A stretch of DNA of 64,000 nucleotides from NCBI RefSeq assembly GCF_018918045.1, contig NZ_JAHLPU010000022.1, positions 1 through 64,000 of the forward strand, in the 5' to 3' direction. The notes beneath the pieces are model-generated. The model was given only the letters and a program-made list of their open reading frames with translations, was not told where the DNA came from and ran no database searches. How positions within the stretch are numbered: the first letter of the stretch is position 1; every line of letters begins with the position of its first letter. Source of the stretch: Pseudoflavonifractor sp. MSJ-30 (GTDB lineage: Bacteria > Bacillota > Clostridia > Oscillospirales > Oscillospiraceae). Positions 27,002-35,297 of the stretch are shown here, piece by piece. The position numbers and the translations under genes were made by a program.

Positions 27002-28858
27002 TTATGTGTAATATTGCGCCTGGGCGTTCCAGAGTTCGTAATACTTGCCATATCTATTCTTCAGCAATTCCTCATGGGTGCCCTGCTGGATCACGGTGCC
27101 GTTGTGAAACACGGCGATCTCATCGCAGAAAACACAGGAGGACAGCCGATGACTGATGTAAATGGCGGTCTTGTCCCCGACAATCTCATTGAGCTTGCTG
27201 TAGATCTCCGCCTCCGCCAGGGGATCCAGGGCCGCCGTTGGTTCGTCCAGAATGAGAAATGGCGCGTTCTTGTACAGCGCCCGGGCGATGGCCACTTTCT
27301 GGGCTTCGCCGCCGGAGAGTATAACGCCGGCCTCGTCCAGCTCTTTATAAAGGTAGGTATCCAGGCCACTTCCCATAGACGCCAGCCGCTGGCCGAAACC
27401 CGCCTTTTTCAGGCAGTCCTCCGCCCGGTCCCGGTCATATTCCCTGCTTGCCCCAATATTTTGGCCCAGAGGCAGGGCCAGGAGCCGAAAATCCTGAAAT
27501 ACCACGGCAAACACGTCCAGATAATCGTCATACCTGTATTTGCGGATGTCAATGCCATTGAGCAGGATCTGCCCCTCCGTAGGGTCATACAATCGGCACA
27601 GGAGTTTGATAAAGGTGGTCTTTCCGGAGCCGTTCATGCCAACAACCGCCAGCCGGGAGCCGATTTTGAATTTCATATTCACATGGCGCAGCGCCCAGCT
27701 TTCGCTTCCGGGGTACAGGAAGGACACGTCCCGGAATTCCACCTCATACTCCCGGTCGTCCCGCTTTTCCGTAGGGAGGCTGCCCTGATACATGTGGTTC
27801 GGCAACTCCAGAAAGGCCCGGATGTCCCGCAGATAAGCGGCGTTGAAGGGCAGGCGGCCGATGGTGCCCAGCATTTCCGAAAGCCCGCCGCAGAGCTGGG
27901 TTACGGCCCCCACATACTGGGTCACGGAGCCTACGCCAAAGGCCCCGCCCCAGGCTTTCAGGCAGACAAATACATAGACGATACCGGTCAGCACCGCGTT
28001 AACCACCCGTCCGGCGGCAGTATAGGGGGCGACCCTTCCGCAGAGAATGGCAATTGCCGGGGCCCCTTTTCTGTACATGGCCGCCCGCTCCATGGTCGGC
28101 AGCACCACCTTTTGCTGCTCATACATCCGTATATCCATAGCCCGTCGGCTTTCGCCGCAGAAGTTGGGGTAATAGCTCAGCACCCGGTTATAGATATTGC
28201 TGCAGGGCCAGAGCTGCGCACTGTTCTCCGAAGCTTTGGCAGACAGGACAAGGGACAGCACCGTCATTCCCAACAGCAGAACGACAACCCCGGCAGCAGC
28301 CAGCGGATGATTCAGCCACTGAAGCGATCCCGCCGTCACGGGACGCGCAAACATACTGACGGTCAACGCCGCCGCACCTGAAGCGGAGGCGCAGCCGCCG
28401 ACAATGGACTCTGTAAAAGCCCCGTGGATATCCACAAAGCCATAGAGGTTGCCCATCATGTGCTTGCGCATAGCGTGCAGCAAGTTTTCCGTTTCCGGGG
28501 ATTCCACGGTTGAAAAATCCATATCCAGCATTTTTCTGGTCTGCATCCGGTTTTCCAGCTCCCACTCCGCTCCGTGAACTGCCTGCCGCCAATGATACAG
28601 AACCGCGGTCAGCAGCTGCAGGGCCGCCGTCAAGGAAATCGTCAGCAGCACCCAGAATTTCAGCCTTTCGGGATCTCTGGTCCCTGCCAGTTCGTTAATC
28701 AGCTGGGCGGAAAGCCAGATGGTCACATAGGGGGACAGATGCTTGGCCAGAGTATAGGCGCAGGTGGAGAGGAATAGCTTTGGCTCCACATCCCACCACT
28801 GTCTGACCGCCCACCAGTGCAGAGAAATGGCTTCCCGCATGGATATCTCATGCTTCAT
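27002..28858 (-). CDS. ABC exporter half-transporter (permease + ATPase), second of pair
   Basis: A 618-residue fused ABC exporter subunit. The N-terminal part has about six membrane helices (to about residue 320), the C-terminal nucleotide-binding domain has Walker A GMNGSGKTT near 415, signature LSGGEAQKVAIARAL near 520 and Walker B FLILDEPTAAL. The ATG at 28858 follows GGAGGGG and gives the start; it overlaps the first subunit by 11 bases, so the two probably form a heterodimer. The neighbouring LytTR regulator and GHKL kinase suggest a regulated peptide or drug exporter; no peptidase domain is present. Substrate unknown. Confidence 0.88.
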   Translation of the reverse strand: MKHEISMREAISLHWWAVRQWWDVEPKLFLSTCAYTLAKHLSPYVTIWLSAQLINELAGTRDPERLKFWVLLTISLTAALQLLTAVLYHWRQAVHGAEWELENRMQTRKMLDMDFSTVESPETENLLHAMRKHMMGNLYGFVDIHGAFTESIVGGCASASGAAALTVSMFARPVTAGSLQWLNHPLAAAGVVVLLLGMTVLSLVLSAKASENSAQLWPCSNIYNRVLSYYPNFCGESRRAMDIRMYEQQKVVLPTMERAAMYRKGAPAIAILCGRVAPYTAAGRVVNAVLTGIVYVFVCLKAWGGAFGVGSVTQYVGAVTQLCGGLSEMLGTIGRLPFNAAYLRDIRAFLELPNHMYQGSLPTEKRDDREYEVEFRDVSFLYPGSESWALRHVNMKFKIGSRLAVVGMNGSGKTTFIKLLCRLYDPTEGQILLNGIDIRKYRYDDYLDVFAVVFQDFRLLALPLGQNIGASREYDRDRAEDCLKKAGFGQRLASMGSGLDTYLYKELDEAGVILSGGEAQKVAIARALYKNAPFLILDEPTAALDPLAEAEIYSKLNEIVGDKTAIYISHRLSSCVFCDEIAVFHNGTVIQQGTHEELLKNRYGKYYELWNAQAQYYT

Positions 28859-30668
28859 GGTCCGCCCCTCCTTCTCGGTAATAACGGCTCTGGACCTCAA
28901 AAAGCGCGGCATACTCCCCGCCCAGGGCCAGCAGCTCTTCATGGGTGCCCGCTTCCAGGATCTTCCCGTCCTTCAGAAACAGCACCCGGTCACAGAATCT
29001 GGTAGATGCCAGCCGGTGGGAGATGTAGACGGCGGTGCGGCCCCGGGTAATGGCATCGTAGCGCAGGTACATGTCGTTTTCGGCAATGGGATCCAAAGCC
29101 GCTGTCGGCTCGTCCAGCAGCAGGATGGACGCGTCCTTGTAAAGCGCCCGGGCCAGCAGCAGCCGCTGCTCCTGACCGCCGGACAGTTCGATGCCGTCGT
29201 CGTGGAGGGCTTTTCCCAGGTTCGTGCTGAGGCCATCCGGGAATTGGGGAATCGTCTCTTCCAGTCCGGCGTTTTTGACGCATTCTTTTACCCTTTCCAT
29301 GTCGATATCCGTCTCCGACTGGGCAATATTTGCCGCCAGACTGGCCGAAAACAGGGAGTGCTCCTGAAACACGGCGGTGAACAGGCGGTAATAGTCCCGT
29401 CTGTCAAACTGCCGGATATCTTCCCCGTTCAGCAGCACCCTGCCCTCGGTGGGGTCCAGCAGGCCGCAGAGGAGCTTCACCAGCGTCGTTTTTCCCGCGC
29501 CGTTGAGGCCCACAATGGCCAGCTTTTCTCCCGGATGGATGGTCAGATTCATACCGCAAATGGTGTCCTTTTCCGCCTTGGGATAGCGAAAGGACACATT
29601 TTCCAGCCGCAGCGCATAGCCCTTGAGACTGCGGGGAACTGCCTCGCCCTCTTCCATTCGAAAGGGCTCCGGCCATTCCAGAAATTCCCGAACGCCGCAT
29701 AGCTTCCTGCTCTCCCGGTGCAGCGCGATCAGGCTGTCCAAAATGGTGGTAATCCAGACGGTAAAGCCTGTCACCGCCGAAAATTGCAGCAGGAACAGCG
29801 ACGCGCTCTGTCCCCGGGTCAAGGCAGTATGGACAAGATAGGCATAGGCAATGCCGTTTCTCGCCAATGTCAGCAGCACGTCCGCCGCCTTTGCTCCCAG
29901 GAAGCGCCGCTCCCGGCGGCCGCAATAGCCCCGGTATAATCCCAGAGCCTTGTCGTAAATCTCCATAAGCCAGGGCTGCATGTGGAACAGACGGATGTCC
30001 TTGGGCATCTCGTTGGACATGGCGGTATTGGTCACAAAGAGCATTTCGTAGCGGTATTTCGCCGCCTCCTCCCGGGTCTGAAACTCCCAGCGGCCCGCGT
30101 ACTTGCCCGCAAAAAAGCCGCTGGCCGTTGTCCCCACCACCAGAGCCAGCAATATCGGCGGCAGGCCCTTGAGCAGCAGCAGATACAGCCCAAAGCCCAG
30201 CACCGCCGTGCAAAGCTCCCCCGTCAGGGTCACCATGGCCACTGGGGGCGTCTGCACATTGGTTCCGCCCATGACCCGGTAGGCCAGCTCCTGCATCCGG
30301 TGAAAGGCCGGATCCAGAGTATTGGGGTAGGATGTTTCCGCGGCTTTTCTTGCCTGTGCCCGGTCAAAAGCATCGTACAAGCGGCTGCGGAAAACATGGA
30401 TTCCGTCTCGCAGATAGGAAAGCCCCGCAGCAAAAACGGCCAGTGCCAGGGTGTAAAGAAGGATCGTCAGCAGCATCTGCGCCAAAGGTGCCCTTTGCTC
30501 CACCTTCTGCAATATGGCAGGACCGATGGTGATCCCCGCCAAACTGTTCAGAAGCTCCAGCGCCACCAGGCCCGCCGTACAGACCGGCAGTGCCTTTGTT
30601 TCCCTTCGGCAGACCCGAGACAGATAGATCAGGTTCTGTCCCAGACTGTATTTTGGTTTTTCTTTCAT
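28848..30668 (-). CDS. ABC exporter half-transporter (permease + ATPase), first of pair
   Basis: A 606-residue fused ABC exporter subunit with about six N-terminal helices and a C-terminal ATPase: Walker A GLNGAGKTT near 390, signature LSGGQEQRLLLARAL near 495, Walker B ILLLDEPTAAL. It overlaps the second subunit by 11 bases. The ATG at 30668 follows AGGAGGTGG. About 35 bases upstream lies a strong hairpin ending in a T run, so expression may depend on read-through from the regulator genes. Both ATPase domains look intact, with no degenerate site of the kind common in heterodimers. Confidence 0.88.
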   Translation of the reverse strand: MKEKPKYSLGQNLIYLSRVCRRETKALPVCTAGLVALELLNSLAGITIGPAILQKVEQRAPLAQMLLTILLYTLALAVFAAGLSYLRDGIHVFRSRLYDAFDRAQARKAAETSYPNTLDPAFHRMQELAYRVMGGTNVQTPPVAMVTLTGELCTAVLGFGLYLLLLKGLPPILLALVVGTTASGFFAGKYAGRWEFQTREEAAKYRYEMLFVTNTAMSNEMPKDIRLFHMQPWLMEIYDKALGLYRGYCGRRERRFLGAKAADVLLTLARNGIAYAYLVHTALTRGQSASLFLLQFSAVTGFTVWITTILDSLIALHRESRKLCGVREFLEWPEPFRMEEGEAVPRSLKGYALRLENVSFRYPKAEKDTICGMNLTIHPGEKLAIVGLNGAGKTTLVKLLCGLLDPTEGRVLLNGEDIRQFDRRDYYRLFTAVFQEHSLFSASLAANIAQSETDIDMERVKECVKNAGLEETIPQFPDGLSTNLGKALHDDGIELSGGQEQRLLLARALYKDASILLLDEPTAALDPIAENDMYLRYDAITRGRTAVYISHRLASTRFCDRVLFLKDGKILEAGTHEELLALGGEYAALFEVQSRYYREGGADHEA

Positions 30669-30701
30669 TGCTCCACCTCCTGGCACCATCTTACACCATT
30701 C

Positions 30702-30762
30702 GCAAAAAAGAAGCGCAATTCCCGCACGAACGGCACTGTTTCGAACGCGAATTGCACTTCTT
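30702..30762 (-). terminator. Terminator or attenuator between the regulators and the ABC genes
   Basis: AAGAAGCGCAATTC (30708-30721) pairs with GAATTGCACTTCTT (30749-30762), 13 of 14 positions, around 27 bases. On the minus strand the stem is followed by TTTTTTGCG and then, 33 bases later, by the ABC start codon. No promoter is evident between, so it may act as an attenuator. Confidence 0.65.
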
Positions 30763-30765
30763 AAA

Positions 30766-30926
30766 GGAACCTCTGATTAAATCGGCAAGAGCTGAGAGCG
30801 AGAGATTTTTTGACCGGTCAAAGCATCGAAAGCAGTGGAATACTTTGTGTATTTCCTGCTTTTGATGCTGAAGAGCGGGCGAAAAAGATCCGCTCTTCAG
30901 CCACAGACGATTTATTCAGAGGTTCC
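30766..30926. repeat. 161-base palindromic element with 19-base terminal inverted repeats
   Basis: The ends GGAACCTCTGATTAAATCG (30766-30784) and CGATTTATTCAGAGGTTCC (30908-30926) are inverted repeats matching at 18 of 19 positions. Inside, AGCATCGAAAGCAG and CTGCTTTTGATGCT form a second inverted pair. The structure is that of a MITE or a palindromic intergenic repeat; a shortened copy is at 23154-23235. The right end touches the stop codon of the histidine kinase, with one base shared. No coding capacity. Confidence 0.8.
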
Positions 30927-31600
30927 TATTCTTCCAGTGGCAGCATAACCTCTGTGGCGAAGGCTCCCTCCTCGCTCTGCCGGTTCACATAGCCGCCGTA
31001 CTTCTCCGCCAGGCGATCAATGCGCAGCAGGCCCAAGCCGTGGTTTTCTCCGGTCTTGGAAGAGAGATAGATCTTCCCGCTTTTTCGGGGCTTCCCATCT
31101 GCGGAATTGGTCACACAGATATAAAGCTGCTGCTTTAGAACACCGATATAGACCCGGATAAACCGCGTCTCCCCCTCCGTCTGCCGCAGGCATGCCTCCA
31201 TGGCATTGTCCAGCAGATTGCCAAGAATGGCACACAGGTCGATTTCCGAAATGGCCAGCTGCGCCGGAACAGTCGCCTTGGCGTTGACGGAAATATTCCT
31301 GCTCTTGATCAGGGACAGCTTGGAATTCAGGATGGCATCCACCATAACGTTGCCCGTCTTCAGCACCGTATCCACAGTCGTCAGGTCATCGTTCAGCTCC
31401 CAAAGGTATTTCCGCAGAGCCTCCGGGTCTTCCGTCAGGGCCAGAAGTGTTTGGATATGGTTGTGGTAATCGTGCCGCCAGCCCCGCATTTTCCGGTAGA
31501 TGTTGTCCACCTCGTCGCAGTGCCGGGTAATCAGATCATTCTGAAATGCCGCTACCCGGCGGTCAATGGCCCCGGCGAAGAGGAAATCAAAAAGCTTCAT
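30926..31600 (-). CDS. GHKL-domain sensor histidine kinase without membrane segments
   Basis: A 224-residue kinase. A coiled helix (about 10-35) leads into the phosphoacceptor-like box RGWRHDYHNHIQTLLAL; the ATPase domain has the N box LGNLLDNAMEA and G box NHGLGLLRIDRLAEKYGG, as in the AgrC/CitA-like GHKL group. No membrane helices are present, unlike most kinases of this group, which use six or seven; the signal may be cytoplasmic or come from a partner. The ATG at 31600 lies inside the end of the LytTR gene (14-base overlap), giving the usual start MKLFDFLF. Likely partner of the response regulator upstream. Confidence 0.85.
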   Translation of the reverse strand: MKLFDFLFAGAIDRRVAAFQNDLITRHCDEVDNIYRKMRGWRHDYHNHIQTLLALTEDPEALRKYLWELNDDLTTVDTVLKTGNVMVDAILNSKLSLIKSRNISVNAKATVPAQLAISEIDLCAILGNLLDNAMEACLRQTEGETRFIRVYIGVLKQQLYICVTNSADGKPRKSGKIYLSSKTGENHGLGLLRIDRLAEKYGGYVNRQSEEGAFATEVMLPLEE

Positions 31601-32312
31601 GGCTGTCTCCCGTATAGTACTGTACAAAAGCCCGGTGAACCTGCCGGGCCGCTCCTCTGGACAGCGGCAGGCGCTTTCCGCCATCCAGGATGACCTCCGT
31701 TTTCGAAAGCCGGGAAATATAGGCCAGATTTACCAGATAGGACCGGTGGCAGCGGACAAAGCCCTCACCCAGCTGTCTTTCCAGTTCGCCCATGGGCAGC
31801 TTCACCGGATAGGTTTCCTTTTCCGTAACAAGTTCCACCGTGTGAGAAAAGCTCTCCGCATACAGGACTGCCCTGGCGGCCAGCCGCACCGTCTCCCCTT
31901 CCACCGTCAGAAGCAGGAACCGTTCCCGCCTTTGCGGCGCTCCGGCGGCCCGGTCCAGAACCGCGAAAAGCTGCCCCTCCCGGACGGGCTTCATGAGATA
32001 GTGCAATGCCGCTACATCATACCCCTGGGCCATATGGTCCGGGTAGCCGGTGACAAAAACGATCTGAACGGTATCATTGTCCTTCCGGATCTGTTTTGCC
32101 AGGGAAACGCCGTCCATGGCTCCCATTTCAATATCCAGCAGCAGGATATCCCATGCCTTGTCCTCGGCATAGCGGAACAGGAAGCTTTCCGCGGAGGGGA
32201 ATCGCTCCACGGAAACGGCGCAGTCCCGGGCATCTGCCCAGCGGCGCAGAATATTCTCCACATATTCCGCATCCGCTGCGCTGTCCTCCACAATTGCGGC
32301 ACAAAACGGCAT
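31587..32312 (-). CDS. LytTR-family response regulator
   Basis: A 241-residue regulator of the AgrA/LytR type. The receiver domain (1-125) has the acidic pair IVEDS, the phosphorylation Asp60 in ILLLDIEMG, and the conserved Lys in MKPVREG near 113. The LytTR DNA-binding domain (about 135-235) has FVRCHRSYLVNLAYI, its hallmark. Such regulators bind direct repeats upstream of target promoters; the kinase and the ABC exporter pair downstream are probable targets. A TATAAT on the minus strand near 32340 could be its -10. Confidence 0.92.
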   Translation of the reverse strand: MPFCAAIVEDSAADAEYVENILRRWADARDCAVSVERFPSAESFLFRYAEDKAWDILLLDIEMGAMDGVSLAKQIRKDNDTVQIVFVTGYPDHMAQGYDVAALHYLMKPVREGQLFAVLDRAAGAPQRRERFLLLTVEGETVRLAARAVLYAESFSHTVELVTEKETYPVKLPMGELERQLGEGFVRCHRSYLVNLAYISRLSKTEVILDGGKRLPLSRGAARQVHRAFVQYYTGDSHEAF

Positions 32313-32354
32313 GGCGTCCCTCTTTTCTCTCGTTTTGATTCATTATAGCCCATT

Positions 32355-32807
32355 CTACTCCGCAAACACGACCTCGAACTCCTCCAGCACGCAGAGGCCG
32401 TGCTCGTTGAAGGGCTGGCCTGCCTCTTCATAATCCGGCGTGAAGAACGATCTGTGGACGCTGCGCCAATAGGCCAGGCTGCGGTCGCCCTCGCCCTCTT
32501 TCCAGGCGTGCTCCGGGCTGACCTGGTCAAAGGGGACGACGGATACCTTCGTATCCCGGATAACGCAAGCCGCACGTTCATCGTCAAAGAGGACTACACT
32601 ATAGCAGCCAGCCTCCGGAATAGGCTCCTTTTCAATCTCATAAGCGATCATCGCACCGGCCGTGGCGGTCTTTTTGCCCTCCAGCACCAGCTCCGCAAGC
32701 TCGTCCGCCGCAGGGCCGCCGCCGCAGAATTTCCAGATATCGCAGGGTATACTGGGATCCAGTTTTTCCTTTTCGCAATAGAGATTCCACATTTCTTTTC
32801 CGGTCAT
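32355..32807 (-). CDS. ASCH-domain protein
   Basis: A 150-residue ASCH-domain protein, a PUA-related beta-barrel thought to bind RNA or modified nucleosides. Visible landmarks are ELVLEGKKTATAG near 45, a short core with CYSVVLFDDERAACVIRDTKVSVVPFDQV and EGEGDRSLAYWRSVHRSFF. The ATG at 32807 starts five bases after the preceding small gene and has GAAGG upstream; an ATG 14 codons earlier lies inside that gene. Some ASCH proteins of this kind hydrolyse N4-acetylcytidine, but that is only a possibility here. Confidence 0.85.
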   Translation of the reverse strand: MTGKEMWNLYCEKEKLDPSIPCDIWKFCGGGPAADELAELVLEGKKTATAGAMIAYEIEKEPIPEAGCYSVVLFDDERAACVIRDTKVSVVPFDQVSPEHAWKEGEGDRSLAYWRSVHRSFFTPDYEEAGQPFNEHGLCVLEEFEVVFAE

Positions 32808-32812
32808 AGCAA

Positions 32813-33052
32813 TTACCTTCCCTTCTTTTGTATCTGTTTCTGCATACATTTGTCCCGCAGCGCCAGGATTCCCAGCATCTCGTCCGCCACCTCTTCCATG
32901 GTTTTCGGCTGGGCATCGCGCAGGTAGCCCAGCATCATGCGGGCGGTGAAATCCGTGTTCATCTGGGTGCCTACCAGATAGGCAAACTCCGTCGGGAATC
33001 CCATTTCCGCCAGACGGGTCGAAACCTCATAGCTCAACGCGGTGCGTGCCAT
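32813..33052 (-). CDS. Small conserved-looking protein of unknown function
   Basis: A 79-residue, mostly helical protein without membrane segments or cysteine motifs apart from one Cys near the end. AAAGGAGG stands before the ATG, and the ASCH gene begins five bases after its stop, so the two are one operon. I do not recognise the family. The C-terminus is basic (KQIQKKGR). Confidence 0.65.
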   Translation of the reverse strand: MARTALSYEVSTRLAEMGFPTEFAYLVGTQMNTDFTARMMLGYLRDAQPKTMEEVADEMLGILALRDKCMQKQIQKKGR

Positions 33053-33341
33053 GGCGCAAGCGCCTCCTTTGTGACGATTATAGCACTATGGATGTACGGA
33101 TGCAATCTCAACCGTGGAAAACGATGGCAATTGCATGCGTTACAAATTTGTGGACACCATGTGGAAACAATATTGTAGGGAACGGCCTGTGTGCCGTTCC
33201 AAAGCCACAGATTTGTGAAAATACGAACCGAGTGCGAAATGCAAAACCGGCGGAACGGCACGCAGGCCGTTCCCTACGTTTGTATGTACTTTATCGCTTA
33301 CAAAATAATTACTCATGCAATTGTTGTGGCGGAAAACTGGT
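33053..33341. other. Gene-free gap carrying an inverted-repeat element
   Basis: 289 bases with no credible gene. The middle is the 103-base element at 33175-33277. Short open frames across it come from the repeat and have no ribosome binding site. Confidence 0.6.
33175..33277. repeat. 103-base element with 26-base terminal inverted repeats
   Basis: The left end (33175-33200), starting GTAGGGAACGGCCTG, and the right end (33252-33277), ending CAGGCCGTTCCCTAC, are inverted copies identical at 25 of 26 positions. Each arm also holds GGAACGGC/GCCGTTCC in itself. The 51-base centre has no coding potential. It looks like a MITE or a palindromic repeat; I see no clear target-site duplication. Confidence 0.8.
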
Positions 33342-33908
33342 TTATTGCCTGTTTTCATGTGCACACGGCTCCCAATCCTCCCGGCATTGCAGGAAGCTCA
33401 AATACTCCAAAACTTTCTCTCTGTCCGCGGTATAGCCATCGTAAATGATTTTCCCTGTAACATTTTTGCGCGTATCTTTCGCCGTTTCAAATCGCAGATA
33501 GGCGCTGGAAAGCGGATGCCTGGTTCTGCAATAAGTCATCGGGGCCAGCTTGCAGATGTAGTTTGCTTTTCTGGGATAGATCAGCAGCCCAGGGCCCCGC
33601 TTATCGCTGCCATAGAATGAAAAATTGCGCGCATTGCATAGCCGGACTGTTAACGCACTCCAGGCATATTGCTTCCGAAATTTTCCTATGGAAAAAGTAC
33701 ACCCTTCCATATCAAGATCAATCGTTCGCAGAAAATACAGCAGATCACGAATCGTAAACACGCCCACAAATGCATTCAGCAGCGCGATTCCCGCGGTGAA
33801 AAAAGCGTTCCTTTCTCCAAGCAGAAGGAAAATGACTTCGGCTATGATGATCACGGGCCAGATCCCGATCACAGAAATGATGTCGTCCGTACACGGTTTT
33901 ATCTTCAT
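33342..33908 (-). CDS. Two-helix membrane protein of unknown function
   Basis: A 188-residue protein with two N-terminal membrane helices (about 10-30 and 35-60) followed by a cytoplasmic beta-rich domain of about 120 residues with scattered Cys and Arg, in size like a bacterial PH-type domain. I do not recognise it. It lies with two other small accessory genes on the same strand, away from housekeeping genes. Its lower GC and rare-codon appearance (Ile ATA, Arg AGA) differ from neighbours. Confidence 0.6.
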   Translation of the reverse strand: MKIKPCTDDIISVIGIWPVIIIAEVIFLLLGERNAFFTAGIALLNAFVGVFTIRDLLYFLRTIDLDMEGCTFSIGKFRKQYAWSALTVRLCNARNFSFYGSDKRGPGLLIYPRKANYICKLAPMTYCRTRHPLSSAYLRFETAKDTRKNVTGKIIYDGYTADREKVLEYLSFLQCREDWEPCAHENRQ

Positions 33909-33994
33909 GGCATTTTCCTTTCTGATCCGCTAAAGAACATAAACGTGTGATATTATCGCAGACAATATTTCCGAAACGCCCGCAGTATGACTTA

Positions 33995-34309
33995 CTATTG
34001 GTTCTCCAAGCGCAGCAACGGATTATAAATTCTGGTTACAGTTGCGTATCCAACAATCCGCCCGCCTTCCTGCATCCTGATCTTTTTCCCGATCCACAAA
34101 CAATGAGGATACGATTCAGGAGACAAGAATGTAATGGTCCCCTTTGCTGTTCCATTTGGAGCAACAAACTTAACACCGTAGTAATGGTGAATCCCTGTCG
34201 TCAAGTAAGTATCCGTTACCAAATGCGCCGGTCTGTAGCCATCATTTGCGGGTTTTTTCCTTGTGGCATTGAATTCAAATATAGCTTCAACATCCGGTGA
34301 TCGCTCCAT
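33995..34309 (-). CDS. Small beta-barrel protein resembling EF-Tu domain 3
   Basis: A 104-residue protein. After a 30-residue lead it has the strand order of translation-factor domain 3: GYRPAHLVTD, a TTGIHHYYGVKF hairpin, GTITFLSPESYP, GKKIRMQEGGRIVGYATVTRIYNP. The last block mirrors the EF-Tu FAIREGGRTVGAGVV motif. There is no GTPase domain. Stand-alone proteins of this type occur in Firmicute accessory regions and are of unknown function. The ATG at 34309 has GGAGGAG six bases upstream and is preferred to the ATG 39 codons earlier, whose extra segment is Asn/Ser-rich. Confidence 0.65.
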   Translation of the reverse strand: MERSPDVEAIFEFNATRKKPANDGYRPAHLVTDTYLTTGIHHYYGVKFVAPNGTAKGTITFLSPESYPHCLWIGKKIRMQEGGRIVGYATVTRIYNPLLRLENQ

Positions 34310-34436
34310 AACGTTCTCCTCCACACTGTTAGAACTATTCTTGCCGGATGATTCGTTTCTTTGATTGAATTCGTTTTGATAATTTACAATATTGATGTCA
34401 AGACAATTAGAATCATTTCTCCCCACTATTCTATCC

Positions 34437-35297
34437 TCACAATTTCACATCGCGCCAGGCAAGGTACTGGTCAATAACATAATGCTCAAATTTACTGTTG
34501 TACTTACCCGATTCCCATCCAACCGGGTAGTAACCAGTCCAGCGGTCATGGCCTTGAAACGGGAGCATATCCTCCCCGGGCAAATTTCCCAGGCAGGTCA
34601 GGTTCTCTTTTGGGATCGCCTTTTCGGATTCGGATATCAGAATAACTCTGTATTCCATCTTCATATCCGGATAGTTTTGGAATGCCGCAGGCTTGTAGAA
34701 AGCCGGGAGCAGTTCAAAACCAGATAGCTCCTCCATGGAAGGGATCTCCCCACCTATCCATTTGTAGATCTGAACAACGGGTACGATATGGCCGGGCCAC
34801 CACATGGCCTCCGTGACTTTGCGGAAAACGACATATTTTCCCGCGAAGCCCATTTCTTTGCTGTAATCACCAGTAAACCGGTACGCGAAAACATCGCCCA
34901 ATTTCCATTTGCACTGATAAAGGCGGTATTTGGACACTTTTTTGATCGGCGGCTGAGGCGACTCCATTTTGCTTTTGAGTGCTTCCAGCGTTCTTTTCCA
35001 GGCGGACAGTTTCTTCTGCCCGGCCTCTTCCCAGCATGCCCATTCCTGATCCTGTGAAAGATAAGACATGGCTTTTTCTTTTACGTCCGAAAGCAGCCTT
35101 CCGTAGTTCCACTGTGTATCCGCCAAGGCAAGCCAGAATAAGGGTTCTTCATCCGCGCCAATATCCTTAGTATACCCATCAATAAGTTCCCGCGTGATCT
35201 CTTCGTTTGTCTTTCCTCTTTTCAGTCCATCCACATAGTCCCCGCGGATATCACTCGTCAAATCGTTCGCGTACAGCGACGTTCCCCATGTCCCCAC
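34437..35297 (-). CDS. Unknown protein with DUF4259-like N-terminus, GTG start
   Basis: A 286-residue protein. The start GTG (35295-35297) gives MGTWGTSLYANDLTSDIRGDY, which matches the MGTWG...ND opening of DUF4259-like proteins, and AAGGGAAGG lies seven bases upstream. A helical domain follows (about 20-110), then a beta-rich domain from about 120 with WKLGDVFAYRFTGDYSKEMGFAGKYVVFRKV and WPGHIVPVVQIY. No signal peptide or membrane helix. It is at the head of the group of three accessory genes 33342-35297. An immunity or stress role is possible from the setting but unproven. Confidence 0.65.
   Translation of the reverse strand: MGTWGTSLYANDLTSDIRGDYVDGLKRGKTNEEITRELIDGYTKDIGADEEPLFWLALADTQWNYGRLLSDVKEKAMSYLSQDQEWACWEEAGQKKLSAWKRTLEALKSKMESPQPPIKKVSKYRLYQCKWKLGDVFAYRFTGDYSKEMGFAGKYVVFRKVTEAMWWPGHIVPVVQIYKWIGGEIPSMEELSGFELLPAFYKPAAFQNYPDMKMEYRVILISESEKAIPKENLTCLGNLPGEDMLPFQGHDRWTGYYPVGWESGKYNSKFEHYVIDQYLAWRDVKL

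Noticed and set aside
33053-33341. CRISPR-like repeats because of the duplicated GGAACGGC blocks
   Set aside because: There are only two arms in inverted orientation with no spacer series; this is an inverted-repeat element.
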